A DNA stretch of 64,000 nucleotides, from the NCBI GenBank assembly GCA_016712525.1, contig JADJQX010000006.1, positions 992,001 through 1,056,000 on the forward strand, in the 5' to 3' direction. Of the stretch, positions 24,291-33,103 are shown one piece after another. Origin of the DNA: Myxococcales bacterium. GTDB taxonomy: Bacteria; Myxococcota_A; Polyangia; Polyangiales; Polyangiaceae. Both the position numbers and the translations under genes were made by a program. Each line of letters starts with the position of its first letter. Within the stretch, counting starts at the first letter, position 1. The notes beneath the pieces are model-generated. The model was not told where the DNA came from, made no database searches, and saw only the letters and a program-made list of their open reading frames with translations.

Positions 24291-26069
24291 ATGGACGAAC
24301 CCCATAGAGCGACCCGTATTTATAAGCCTTTGCTCATGGTCGTGAGCCTTTCGACCCTCGTCGCGTTCGCAGGCTGTGCGAGCGACGAGCTGACCCAAGT
24401 GCCCGAGACCGGCGAGGCGTCCCAAGCGCTCGGCTGCGACGAAGGGCCCCCTGCGGTCGGCCTCGCCCTCGAGATCGAGAACGGCGCGGGAGTGCCGCTC
24501 AAGGTCAAGAAGGGGCAGCGCTTCTACGTCAACCAGCTCGACATGCGCGCCTTCGTGAACACGACGGTCGACCAAGGGGTCGCCGCGCTCGACACGACGG
24601 GGGATTTCGCGAGCCTCGGTTGGCAGGGCAATCAGCTGGTCGATCAGGAGTTCGTCCTCCTCTCGAACCCGGACGGCACGTTCACCCGGCGCCGGTTCTA
24701 CCGGGGCGCCAAGTGGATGGAGCAAGACAACACCTTCATCGTGCGCCAAGAGACCGCCACCGGCGCTCCCCTCGGCCCGCCCGTCGTGCTCAAGGCCGGC
24801 AAGGACGACAAACGTCGCGACTCGGACGACTTCTTCGCGCGCCGCTACGGCGCCATCCAGTGGACGTACGACTGCCCCACGGCGACGAACTGTTCGGGCG
24901 CGCACACCTTCCAGGAAGAGGCGCTCGTCGAGCTCCGCTACACCCGGAGCCCCGAGAAGACCTTCACGATGCACCCGGCGGCGGCCCGCCTGCGGGTCGT
25001 GTGGTCGCAAAAGCCGAACGCTCCGTACATCGTCCCGGTCACCCAAATCGAGACGCCCACGTACGCCTACGGCTTCAAGATCGACCTCGACGCGCTCACC
25101 CCTCCGCGGCCCGACGGAACGTACGCGCCGGGTACCGACATTCGCTGGCGCATCACGCTCCGCGACGGCCAGGGCAACCGCCTCCACCCCGAGGGTAGCC
25201 TGCCGACGTACAACGAGGTCGTCTTCGGTGCGAACGAGCCGGGCATCCAGTACTACCGCGCGTTCTTCGACCCCTCCACCACCTACTACCGGCGTAAGCA
25301 CCGTGAGCGCATGCTCATGAGCCAGATCATCGGGCCTGCGCAAGACATCAAGCCGGTGCGCTCGATCGCCGAGCTCGCCCAGTTCGTCGGCACCGAGGAC
25401 GTGCAGACCGTGGCGACCTTCGCCCGCGACGACGTCTACGCGCAGTTCCGCCTCTTCCCGACGTCGAGCGACCTCTTCGGTGGTGCGTTCGATCCGATCC
25501 ACGCCGGCTGGGCGCGCACGCCGCCGGACAACTGGATCTACAACATTCCGGCCGACGCGCGGCCCGGCACCTACCTCGTGACCGTCAAGGGGCGCCGCAC
25601 CTACATGGGTGAGGACGTCCCGTACTCGAAGACGGTCGAGATCCAGGTCGGGACGGCGGCGCGCACCACGGCGACGCTCTCGACCGGCCCCTGCACGAGC
25701 TGCCACTCGGCTGGCGGCGAGCTCTCCAAGGTGCTCCACGCGAACGACAACCGCGCCGCGTGCAACGCCTGCCACGTGCCGCTCGGGTTCGAGCTCGAGG
25801 GCCCCATCGCCGTACGCACGCACTTCATCCACTCGCGCTCCGGGCGCTTCGACGCGCCGCTCAACAAGTGCTCGAACTGCCACCTCAACGCGGCAGGCAT
25901 CCAGCGCACCAGCAAGGCCGCCTGCCTCTCGTGCCACAAGTCGTACCCGCAGAGCCACGTGGCTCAGTTCGGTCCGATCGAGAGCATGTACGTGGGCGGT
26001 GGTCGCGAGTCGTTCGACCAATGCACGGGGGCGTGCCACACGACGCACCCGGGGAGCGGTCTGAACTGA
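24291..26069 (+). CDS. Multiheme c-type cytochrome lipoprotein
   Basis: The product has 592 residues. A lipoprotein signal ends AFAGC at about residue 29. The large middle part (about 45-460) is a beta-rich region without hemes. The C-terminal 130 residues hold four CxxCH sites (Cys at 468, 491, 527, 545) and one CxxxCH variant (CTGACH at 578), the spacing of outer-surface multiheme proteins. I infer electron transfer at the outer membrane or periplasm. ATG 24291 fits AGGGAGG at 24277-24283; a GTG three bases earlier is too close. It ends at a strong terminator. Confidence 0.87.
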   Translation: MDEPHRATRIYKPLLMVVSLSTLVAFAGCASDELTQVPETGEASQALGCDEGPPAVGLALEIENGAGVPLKVKKGQRFYVNQLDMRAFVNTTVDQGVAALDTTGDFASLGWQGNQLVDQEFVLLSNPDGTFTRRRFYRGAKWMEQDNTFIVRQETATGAPLGPPVVLKAGKDDKRRDSDDFFARRYGAIQWTYDCPTATNCSGAHTFQEEALVELRYTRSPEKTFTMHPAAARLRVVWSQKPNAPYIVPVTQIETPTYAYGFKIDLDALTPPRPDGTYAPGTDIRWRITLRDGQGNRLHPEGSLPTYNEVVFGANEPGIQYYRAFFDPSTTYYRRKHRERMLMSQIIGPAQDIKPVRSIAELAQFVGTEDVQTVATFARDDVYAQFRLFPTSSDLFGGAFDPIHAGWARTPPDNWIYNIPADARPGTYLVTVKGRRTYMGEDVPYSKTVEIQVGTAARTTATLSTGPCTSCHSAGGELSKVLHANDNRAACNACHVPLGFELEGPIAVRTHFIHSRSGRFDAPLNKCSNCHLNAAGIQRTSKAACLSCHKSYPQSHVAQFGPIESMYVGGGRESFDQCTGACHTTHPGSGLN

Positions 26070-26108
26070 CACGAGCCCCTCGGGCGATGCCCGATTCATG
26101 ATCGTGGT

Positions 26109-26146
26109 GAAGAAGAGCGCAGGGGGGCGCTCTTCTTCCGTTCTTT
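26109..26146 (+). terminator. Rho-independent terminator after the multiheme gene
   Basis: A perfect 12-bp stem (26109-26120 with 26127-26138) with a 6-base G-rich loop is followed by CGTTCTTT. It separates the multiheme gene from the FIST operon. Confidence 0.85.
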
Positions 26147-26213
26147 GTCCCCCTCGAACCGAACCCGGGGAGACTCGTTCGTCTCCCACCTCGTCAAGCC
26201 AGGAAAATCGCAC

Positions 26214-27374
26214 ATGCCTAGCGTCACCCTGAAATCGGCCAGGACCGAGGAGCGCGACCCGGTCGCCGCTCTCGACAAGCTCGTCGCCCAGCTCGAAGGG
26301 GCCGAGCCCAAGCTCATCACGCTCTATGCCCCGCGCTCGTTCGATCACGTGGGGCTCAACAAAGCCGCGCGCGCGAGGTTCCCGAGAGCGCGCCTCGTCG
26401 GCGCGAGCACGGCGGGCGAGATCGATCGCGAAGGCATTCACCAGAACAGCGTGCTGCTCGGCGCCGTGAGCGGCGATTTCGAGGTCGGCCTCGGGCTCGG
26501 AAAAGACCTCTCGGCCTCGGCGGTCATCGCGGGCGACACTGCCGTGACCACGGCGGCGCGCGAGCTCGGCGCACGCGACGACGCGCTCGGCACGAAGCAG
26601 TACGTGGCCCTCATCATCGACGACGGCTTCCGCTACAAGAAAGAAGAGTTTTTGATGGGCGTCATGTCGCGCAACCAGGCGCTCGTGACCGTGGGCGGAG
26701 GCGCCGCCGACTACGAGCAGGACCCGGCCAAGCAGTCGGCGCTCGTGCACATCGACGGCGAGGTCGTGACGGACGCCGTGGCGACCGTGCTCTTCAAGAC
26801 CGACGCGCCGTGGGCCGCGTTCCGCGCGCACTGGTACCACCCCACGGGCCGGACGCTCCGCCTCACGAAGGTCGACGTGCTCACGAACCGGGCGATCGAG
26901 ATCGACGGAAAACCCGCGGCCGAGCGCTACGCCGAGATCCTCGGGGGCACCGTCGACGATCTCGAGTTCGGTAAGCCCAAGGGGTTCGGCGTCATGCCGA
27001 CGGCGCTCAAGGTCGGCCGCGAGTACTTCATCCGCGCGCCGTGGAAGCCCTTGCCCGACGGCTCGATCCTGTTCGCCAACATGCTCGAGGAGGGCGTCGA
27101 GCTCGAGCTCGTGCGCATCGGAGACCCGGCGGGAGACACCGAGCGCTTCTTCCAGACGGAGGTGCCGGCGCGCGTCCCGAACCCGTCGGCGGCGTTCCTC
27201 TTCCACTGCTCGGGTCGTATTTGGCAAGCCTCGCAGATGGGCGTCATGGAGAGCCTGTCGGCCACGTTCCATAAGGCGCCGCCGTGCGTGGGCTTCAACG
27301 TCTACTTCGAGACGTACTGCGGCTTCCACATCAACACCACCTTGACCTCCTTGGTATTCGGAGCCACCTCGTGA
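26214..27374 (+). CDS. FIST-domain sensor protein
   Basis: The product has 386 residues and reads as FIST_N plus FIST_C: the N-terminal domain includes LVGASTAGEID (about 62-72) and VALIIDDGF; the C-terminal domain includes RVPNPSAAFLFHCSGR and PCVGFNVYFETYCGFHINTTLTSLVFG. FIST domains are predicted small-ligand sensors linked to signalling proteins. No transmembrane segment is present, so it is cytoplasmic. ATG 26214 follows AGGA at 26201-26204. The stop overlaps the start of the hybrid kinase gene, so the pair is translationally coupled. Confidence 0.9.
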   Translation: MPSVTLKSARTEERDPVAALDKLVAQLEGAEPKLITLYAPRSFDHVGLNKAARARFPRARLVGASTAGEIDREGIHQNSVLLGAVSGDFEVGLGLGKDLSASAVIAGDTAVTTAARELGARDDALGTKQYVALIIDDGFRYKKEEFLMGVMSRNQALVTVGGGAADYEQDPAKQSALVHIDGEVVTDAVATVLFKTDAPWAAFRAHWYHPTGRTLRLTKVDVLTNRAIEIDGKPAAERYAEILGGTVDDLEFGKPKGFGVMPTALKVGREYFIRAPWKPLPDGSILFANMLEEGVELELVRIGDPAGDTERFFQTEVPARVPNPSAAFLFHCSGRIWQASQMGVMESLSATFHKAPPCVGFNVYFETYCGFHINTTLTSLVFGATS

Positions 27375-29470
27375 CCGACACTGCGCTCGAAATCGAGCTG
27401 AAAGAAGCTCGAGAGACGATTGACCGGCTGAAGAGGGAGCTCGAATCGAGGGCCATCGTGGCCGCTCGTGCGATGGCCACCTTCCAGCAGCGCGCCCTCT
27501 TGATGGAGGTGACACGCCAACAGAACGAAGACCTCGACCGCCTCGCGCACGAGCTCGCCCGCTCGCGAAAGCTCGAGGAGCAACGTGCGCAGGAGATGGA
27601 GGCCGCCGCTCGGCTGAAGAGCGAGTTTCTCGCGAACTTCTCGCACGAGATCCGCACGCCCTTGAACGGAATCATGGGCTACTGCGACCTCGTCTTGCGC
27701 GAGGAGGGGCAGCGCCTCACGCCGCACGGTCGGCGTGACCTCAACGTCATCAAGGCGAACGCCAAGACGCTGCTCGCCCTCATCAACGACATCCTCGACC
27801 TCAGCAAGATCGAGGCAGGGCGCGTCGAGATCGTCCACGAGAACGTGGAGGTCGAGCCGATGCTCGCCGAGTGCACCTCGACCGTGCGCGAGTTCCTGCG
27901 AGGGAAGGACGTCGAGCTTCGGACGGTGGTCGGCCGCGGGGCCGAGGTCGCGTTCACCGACTCGCTCAAGCTGAAGCAAGTGCTCTTGAACCTGTGCTCG
28001 AACGCGGCCAAGTTCACCGACACGGGCGAGATCGTCGTGACGGCCGAGGCACGCGATCGTGCCCTCGTCATCACCGTCGAGGACACGGGCTCGGGCATCC
28101 CGAGCGACCAGCTCCCGCACATCTTCGACAAGTTTCGGCAGGTCGACGGCTCGCCGAGCCGAAAAGTAGGCGGCACGGGCCTCGGGCTCGCGATCGTCAA
28201 GGAGGTTACCCAAATCCTCGGCGGCAACGTGAAGGTCACGTCGAGCCTCGGGCGCGGCTCGACCTTCGTCATCACGCTCCCTGGTGTGCTCGGGCACGGC
28301 TCGAAGGAGAAGGAGCACGTCATCGTGCAGCGCGCCGACTCGGCGCCCCCGGAGCTCAAGGCCTCGGTGCTCGTCATCGACGACGACCCGATGATTCACC
28401 AGCTCTTGCGAGGTCACCTCGAGGAGGCGGGGCTCGAGGTGCTCTCGGCGTCGGACGGCGTCGAGGGAGTGTCCATGGCGAAGGATCAGCGTCCTTCGAT
28501 CATCCTGCTCGACCTGCACCTCCCGAAGCTCGACGGCTGGGGCGTGCTCGCGCGCCTCAAGGCCGATCCGGTCACGTCGGGTATTCCGGTGGTCATCCTG
28601 TCGGTCGAGGAGCAGCGCGCGCGTGGCTTCTCGTTCGGCGCATGCGACTACCTCGTCAAGCCGGTGGAGCCCGAGGTGCTCGTGTCGGTCGTCAAGAAGT
28701 CGGTGCGTCCCGAGGCCGGCGACGTGCTCGTGGTCGACGACGACGCCTCCATGCGCGAGCTCGTGTCGCGGAGCCTTCGCCGCGTGGGCTTCACCACGGT
28801 CGAGGCCGCGAACGGCGAAGAGGCGCTCCTCCGGGCACGTGTCGTGAAACCTGCGATGGTCATCCTCGACCTGCTCATGCCGGGCATCGACGGGTTCGAG
28901 GTGCTGCGCACGCTGAGGAGCGAGGGCAGCGACGTGCCCATCCTCGTGCTCACGGGCAAGACGCTCTCGGACGGCGAGGCGCAGAGCCTGAAAGAGGGCC
29001 TCGCGCACGTGGTCGCCAAGGGAGGCGTGGCGCTCGACGAGCTCGTGCGGCAGGCGAAGGACCTCGTGGCGGCGCGGCGCTCGATCGAGAAGATTCTGCC
29101 TCGGATCCTCTACGTAGAGGACAACCCGCAGAACCGCGACATCATGCGCCGCTACCTCTCGAAGGACTTCGAGCTGCTCGAGGCCGAGGACGGTGAAGCG
29201 GGGGTGGAGCGCGCGGTGCGGGACATCCCGGACCTCGTGCTCATGGACCTGTCGCTGCCGCGGATCGACGGGTGGGAGGCCACTCGGCGCATCAAGGCCA
29301 CCCCAGCCGTGGCTCACGTGCCGGTCGTTGCGGTGACGGCGCACTCGGGCCCCGAGGAGCGCGCGCGTGCCAAAGAGGCAGGGTGCATCGAGTACGTGAC
29401 GAAGCCCGTCGATCGTGATTCGCTGGTCTCGTTGATTCGGCGTCTTCTTCCCCAAGGGCGTACGCGGTGA
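27371..29470 (+). CDS. Hybrid sensor histidine kinase with three receiver domains
   Basis: The product has 699 residues. A coiled-coil (about 5-80) leads to the HisKA domain with His92 in SHEIRTPLNG; the HATPase has the N-box NLCSNAAKF, DTGSGIP and GGTGLGLAI (about 205-275). Three receivers follow with acceptor Asp381, Asp500 and Asp626. There is no membrane segment or built-in sensor, so the coupled FIST protein is the likely input. There is no Hpt domain. The GTG start at 27371 overlaps the FIST stop. The end overlaps the following receiver gene. Confidence 0.95.
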   Translation: MTDTALEIELKEARETIDRLKRELESRAIVAARAMATFQQRALLMEVTRQQNEDLDRLAHELARSRKLEEQRAQEMEAAARLKSEFLANFSHEIRTPLNGIMGYCDLVLREEGQRLTPHGRRDLNVIKANAKTLLALINDILDLSKIEAGRVEIVHENVEVEPMLAECTSTVREFLRGKDVELRTVVGRGAEVAFTDSLKLKQVLLNLCSNAAKFTDTGEIVVTAEARDRALVITVEDTGSGIPSDQLPHIFDKFRQVDGSPSRKVGGTGLGLAIVKEVTQILGGNVKVTSSLGRGSTFVITLPGVLGHGSKEKEHVIVQRADSAPPELKASVLVIDDDPMIHQLLRGHLEEAGLEVLSASDGVEGVSMAKDQRPSIILLDLHLPKLDGWGVLARLKADPVTSGIPVVILSVEEQRARGFSFGACDYLVKPVEPEVLVSVVKKSVRPEAGDVLVVDDDASMRELVSRSLRRVGFTTVEAANGEEALLRARVVKPAMVILDLLMPGIDGFEVLRTLRSEGSDVPILVLTGKTLSDGEAQSLKEGLAHVVAKGGVALDELVRQAKDLVAARRSIEKILPRILYVEDNPQNRDIMRRYLSKDFELLEAEDGEAGVERAVRDIPDLVLMDLSLPRIDGWEATRRIKATPAVAHVPVVAVTAHSGPEERARAKEAGCIEYVTKPVDRDSLVSLIRRLLPQGRTR

Positions 29471-29841
29471 ATCCTCTCTCGGTCCTCTTCGTCGACGACG
29501 ATCCCATGCAAGTCGAGCTCCTCGGCCGCGCTCTCGCCTACGAAGAGGTCGAGGTTCGAGGAGTTCCTTCGCTGTCGGAGGTGGGCATCGCGCTCGCCCA
29601 AGGCCGGGTCGACTTCGTGCTCCTCGACGCGAGCGTGCTCGGCGCCGATCCCCGATCTTCGGTGATGGTCGTCCGAGCGCTCTCCGGAGGGCCGACGAAG
29701 ATCCTCCTCTTGTCTGCGGCGGACGAGGGCAAGCTGCGTCGTATGGCGATCGAATGCGGAGTCGACGGGTGGCTTTCGAAGAGCCTGCCCGTGCCCGACA
29801 TGGCCAAGCAGCTGCGCGCGATCGCCGAAAAGGCCACCTAA
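29467..29841 (+). CDS. Single-domain response regulator
   Basis: The product has 124 residues. It is a receiver with VDDDP (10-12), acceptor Asp54 in VLLDAS and Lys in LSKSLP. The segment after the acceptor is atypical (ASVLGAD rather than xxMPxxDG). It has no output domain. The GTG start overlaps the kinase stop, so it belongs to the FIST-kinase operon and is a likely target of that kinase. Confidence 0.88.
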   Translation: MNPLSVLFVDDDPMQVELLGRALAYEEVEVRGVPSLSEVGIALAQGRVDFVLLDASVLGADPRSSVMVVRALSGGPTKILLLSAADEGKLRRMAIECGVDGWLSKSLPVPDMAKQLRAIAEKAT

Positions 29842-29848
29842 GGGAGGC

Positions 29849-29879
29849 GGAGCCGGCGAGGTCGAGGCCCGCCGGCTCC
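29849..29879 (+). terminator. GC hairpin after the FIST-kinase operon
   Basis: A perfect 9-bp stem (GGAGCCGGC with GCCGGCTCC) closes a 13-base loop. No T-run follows, so terminator activity is a guess. Confidence 0.4.
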
Positions 29880-29939
29880 GGAGCCCCGCGGCGCGCCCGA
29901 GGCTTTCGGCAGGCCGCGGGGTGCGCTAGAGGTCGCCTC

Positions 29940-31025
29940 GTGAAGACGAAGCTCAAGGTCGGCGTGTTGGGTGCGACGGGCATGGTCGGTCAGCGCTTCG
30001 TGGCGCTGCTCGCCGAGCATCCGTGGTTCGAGGTGACGGTCGTGGCGGCCAGCCCGAAGTCGGCCGGGCGCGCGTACGAAGAGGCCGTCGCGGGGAGGTG
30101 GGCCCTCGGCTCTCCCACGCCCGAGGCGACGAAGAAGCTCGTCGTGAAGGACGCGGGTGACGTGTCGGGCATCGCGGGCGAGGTCGATCTCGTCTTCTCT
30201 GCCACCGACATGACGAAAGAGGAGACCTTGGCCCTCGAGGACGCCTACGCGGCCGCCGAGACCCCGGTCGTCTCGAACAACTCGGCGCACAGGGCGACGC
30301 CCGACGTGCCCATGATGATCCCCGAGGTGAACGGGGCGCACGCGGCGGTCATCGAAGCTCAGCGAAAGCGTCGCGGGACGACGCGTGGCTTCGTGGCGGT
30401 GAAGCCGAACTGCTCGCTCCAGAGCTACGTGCCCGCGCTCGCGCCGCTCATGGGCTACCGCCCGAGCCGCATCGCCGTCGCCACCTACCAAGCGATCTCG
30501 GGCGCCGGGAAGACCTTCGAGACGTGGCCCGAGATGGTCGACAACCTCATCCCGTACATCAAAGGCGAAGAAGAGAAGAGCGAGCGCGAGCCCCTCAAGA
30601 TCTTCGGCTCGCTCGAGGGAGGTCGCATCGTCGACGCGTCGCGCCCGGTGATCTCCGCCCAGTGCATCCGCGTGCCCGCGTCGGACGGGCACATGGCCGC
30701 CGTGTTCGCTTCGTTCGACGAAAAACCGAGTGAAAACGACATTTTGGCGGCCTGGAAGGGGTTCGTCGGGCGCCCCGTCGAGCTCGGTCTGCCGAGCGCG
30801 CCGAGCCCGTTCCTCACCTACTTTGAGGATCCCTCGCGGCCGCAGACGAAGCTCGATCGTGACATCGGGAACGGGATGGGCGTCGCCATCGGGCGTCTGC
30901 GCCCGGACTCGCTCTTCGACTATCGCTTCGTCTGCCTCTCGCACAACACCGTGCGTGGCGCGGCGGGCGGCGCGGTGCTCACCGCAGAGCTGCTCGTGGC
31001 CGAGGGGTACATCGCCGCGCGCTGA
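29940..31025 (+). CDS. asd: Aspartate-semialdehyde dehydrogenase
   Basis: The product has 361 residues. It reduces aspartyl phosphate to aspartate semialdehyde for lysine, methionine, threonine and diaminopimelate synthesis. The NADP site GATGMVGQRF is at 11-20, the catalytic Cys158 is in KPNCSLQ and the base His251 is in RVPASDGHMAAVF. The segment HRATPDVPMMIPEVN places it with the archaeal/fungal-type enzymes rather than the enterobacterial type. GTG 29940 is used; the open frame continues upstream without coding character. It appears to be a single-gene unit. Confidence 0.93.
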   Translation: MKTKLKVGVLGATGMVGQRFVALLAEHPWFEVTVVAASPKSAGRAYEEAVAGRWALGSPTPEATKKLVVKDAGDVSGIAGEVDLVFSATDMTKEETLALEDAYAAAETPVVSNNSAHRATPDVPMMIPEVNGAHAAVIEAQRKRRGTTRGFVAVKPNCSLQSYVPALAPLMGYRPSRIAVATYQAISGAGKTFETWPEMVDNLIPYIKGEEEKSEREPLKIFGSLEGGRIVDASRPVISAQCIRVPASDGHMAAVFASFDEKPSENDILAAWKGFVGRPVELGLPSAPSPFLTYFEDPSRPQTKLDRDIGNGMGVAIGRLRPDSLFDYRFVCLSHNTVRGAAGGAVLTAELLVAEGYIAAR

Positions 31026-31044
31026 GCAACGCTCCGCCAGAGCA

Positions 31045-31245
31045 TCAGGCCCGACGTGCGCCGAGCCGGGCGACGATCGCGACGAGCTCGGCCTGGCTCA
31101 TGTCGACGTGCTCGAGCACACGCCCGTAGAGCATGGGGAGCGGCAGCGACGCGCCCGCACGTTCGCCTTCGAGGCGCGAGAGCACCGTGAGCACGACACG
31201 CTCCTTGCGGGTGAGGCCGTCGCGCACGTCGGGGAGATCGCTCAC
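31045..31245 (-). CDS. Small hypothetical protein
   Basis: The product has 66 residues, or 76 if the ATG at 31275 is used. It is rich in charged helices (RKERVVLTVLSRLEGERAG, DMSQAELVAIVARLGARR) and could be a small winged-helix-like or helical protein, but I do not recognise it. No clear ribosome-binding site supports either start. It lies convergent to asd, with 19 bases between stops, and divergent from the lipoprotein gene at 31304. Amino-acid composition is more protein-like than the other shadow frames here. Confidence 0.5.
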   Translation of the reverse strand: MSDLPDVRDGLTRKERVVLTVLSRLEGERAGASLPLPMLYGRVLEHVDMSQAELVAIVARLGARRA

Positions 31246-31303
31246 ACGACGAGCGTACACGCGCCAGGTGTGCATCGGACCGCCGTTCTGCTTCGATGGA
31301 GGC

Positions 31304-32203
31304 ATGAGAGGCACGATGCTCACGCTCGCGCTCGCGGCCGCCGCCTGTACGCCCAAGACGCACGCGGGCACGGAGGACGTGACGCTGCCTATGTCGACCT
31401 CCACGCTGCCCGCGCCGAAGGTCGGTGATCCCAACGTGCGCATCGTCTCGTACGGCCCGCGTCGTGGCCTGCTCGTCGACGGGGCCGTCGTGGTCGGCCC
31501 AGCGTCGCCCCTCGGCGGGGCACCTCCGGGGGGGCTCCTCGTCCCGGAGCTCGTGTCGGCGATGGGCACCGGGACCCCGAGCTCGCGGCGCGTCGTGCTC
31601 GCGGTGGACGCGAACATGCCGTACGAGGTGGTCGCGCGGCTCGTCTACACGGTGGGGCAAATCGGTGTAGATTCCATGGAATTCTTGGTGCGCGGCGCGG
31701 ACGGCGCGCGGGTGCTCGCCCTGTCGATGCCGCGGTCGGGGGAGCGTGTATGTGTCGCGCAGATGGTGGACGACGCGGCTCCCGCGCTTCGTGCGGCGCT
31801 CGGGGTGGATGCGGACGGTGGCTCTCGGCGTGACGCGTCTCGTGGCGATGCGGGGGCCGCGCTCGGCGAGCCTGCTCTTCGTGTCGGTGCGCTCGATCCG
31901 TCGAGCGAGGCGCTCTGCCTCACCGTGCACGTCTCGTCGCGTGGGGTGCGGGTCGCCTCGGCCGGGCGAGCGCTCACGGCGACGTGTGACGGTGCGAGCA
32001 GCTCCGAGGCCCCTCCGTTCTCGACCGCACGCGATCCGAGGCTGCGTGCGTGCATGGCTCGCCTGGCGTCTCACCCTGCCGCCTCCGAGGGGAGGGTGAC
32101 GGTGGCCGCGGACCGCGACGTGCCCCTCAAGGATCTCGTGGCCGCGCTGGACGCCGTTCGGGTCGACGGAATGGCCGAGCCGGCGCTGGGGATGGCTCGA
32201 TGA
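31304..32203 (+). CDS. Lipoprotein with two ExbD/TolR-like segments
   Basis: The product has 299 residues. A very short signal, MRGTMLTLALAAAAC, ends in a lipobox. Two segments resemble the ExbD/TolR periplasmic domain: RRVVLAVDANMPYEVVARLVYTVGQIGVDSMEFLV (about 88-122, written here as one region) and a degenerate second copy, RVTVAADRDVPLKDLVAALDAV, near the C-terminus. Normal ExbD is anchored by a transmembrane helix; this one would be lipid-anchored, with no ExbB partner in view. GGAGG lies only one base before ATG 31304, so the real start may be ATG 31316. Confidence 0.7.
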   Translation: MRGTMLTLALAAAACTPKTHAGTEDVTLPMSTSTLPAPKVGDPNVRIVSYGPRRGLLVDGAVVVGPASPLGGAPPGGLLVPELVSAMGTGTPSSRRVVLAVDANMPYEVVARLVYTVGQIGVDSMEFLVRGADGARVLALSMPRSGERVCVAQMVDDAAPALRAALGVDADGGSRRDASRGDAGAALGEPALRVGALDPSSEALCLTVHVSSRGVRVASAGRALTATCDGASSSEAPPFSTARDPRLRACMARLASHPAASEGRVTVAADRDVPLKDLVAALDAVRVDGMAEPALGMAR

Positions 32204-32284
32204 TCCACCCGGCCCGCGTTAGAAAGTTTCGTTCGGAACGGTACTTCTGCGCGGGAAAAACCGGCATGCTAGCCCTTCGTCGTG

Positions 32285-33103
32285 ATGGCTCGTCCGACGT
32301 CGTCCGTGCCGCGCATCGTCGTCTTCGCCCTCGGGGCCGTGGGCCTCGTGACGGTCTCCGTGGTCGCGTACGCCGTGCGCGGGGGAGAGCGCGACGCGAG
32401 CGCCACGACGCCGTCCGGCTCGGGTGAGCCCGCGCACCTCGTGGCGTCGATCTCCGAGGGCCCGAGGGTCGCGCCGCAGGGGGTCGCCACGTCGACGGTC
32501 TCGCCTCCGGTGGTCGCCGCAGCGCCCGCCCTCCAGGGCGACCCTGCGACCGCGGTGACGGCGGCGCTCCGCGGAGAGGACGACGTCGCGAAGATCGCCG
32601 CGGTCCAGGCGGCCGTGGATCGAGGCGCCGTGAAGGCGCTCCCCGCGCTCCTCGCGACCGACCTCGCGCGCGAGCCCGAGGCAGCTCCCACCATCATTCA
32701 TGGTGTCGCCAAGCTCGCGAAGGAGGCCGCGCCGAACGAACGCGCCGAGGCCACCAAGACGCTGGCCAAGTGGCTCTCCGAGGAGACGAAGCGCCACGAG
32801 CCCGACGCCGAGGGCAACGTCCCGAACCTCGTCGAGGCGCTCTCTTCCGTCGGGGGGCCCGAGGCCCGCGCCGCGCTCGCCGAGACGCTCCGCGACGGCA
32901 AGGTCGATCTCTCGGTGCAGACGCTCATCGCGCAGGAGCTCGGAAAGAGCGCCGATCCGGCCCAAATCGCAGCGGCCCGCGCGTTCCTCGCCCGCGTCGC
33001 CGCGATGCCGCAAGCCGATGGCATCGACGAAGAGCTCCGAAAAGAGGCCATCGAGGCCGCGAACCAAGCCATCCGATCCATGGACCCCGGAGGAACGAAA
33101 TGA
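32285..33103 (+). CDS. Membrane-anchored HEAT-like hypothetical protein
   Basis: The product has 272 residues. One N-terminal membrane anchor (about 10-30) is followed by an Ala/Pro/Ser linker and then a helical repeat region (about 85-265) with HEAT-like pairs such as AVKALPALLATDLAREPEAAP and NLVEALSSVGGPEARAALAETLRDG. It probably scaffolds protein contacts in the periplasm. ATG 32285 or the GTG at 32282 starts it. The stop overlaps the next ATG, so it is coupled to the endolysin-like lipoprotein. Confidence 0.7.
   Translation: MARPTSSVPRIVVFALGAVGLVTVSVVAYAVRGGERDASATTPSGSGEPAHLVASISEGPRVAPQGVATSTVSPPVVAAAPALQGDPATAVTAALRGEDDVAKIAAVQAAVDRGAVKALPALLATDLAREPEAAPTIIHGVAKLAKEAAPNERAEATKTLAKWLSEETKRHEPDAEGNVPNLVEALSSVGGPEARAALAETLRDGKVDLSVQTLIAQELGKSADPAQIAAARAFLARVAAMPQADGIDEELRKEAIEAANQAIRSMDPGGTK

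Noticed and set aside
27302..29983. 893-residue minus-strand open frame
   Set aside because: It is antisense to the hybrid kinase gene, which has complete domains; composition is that of a shadow.
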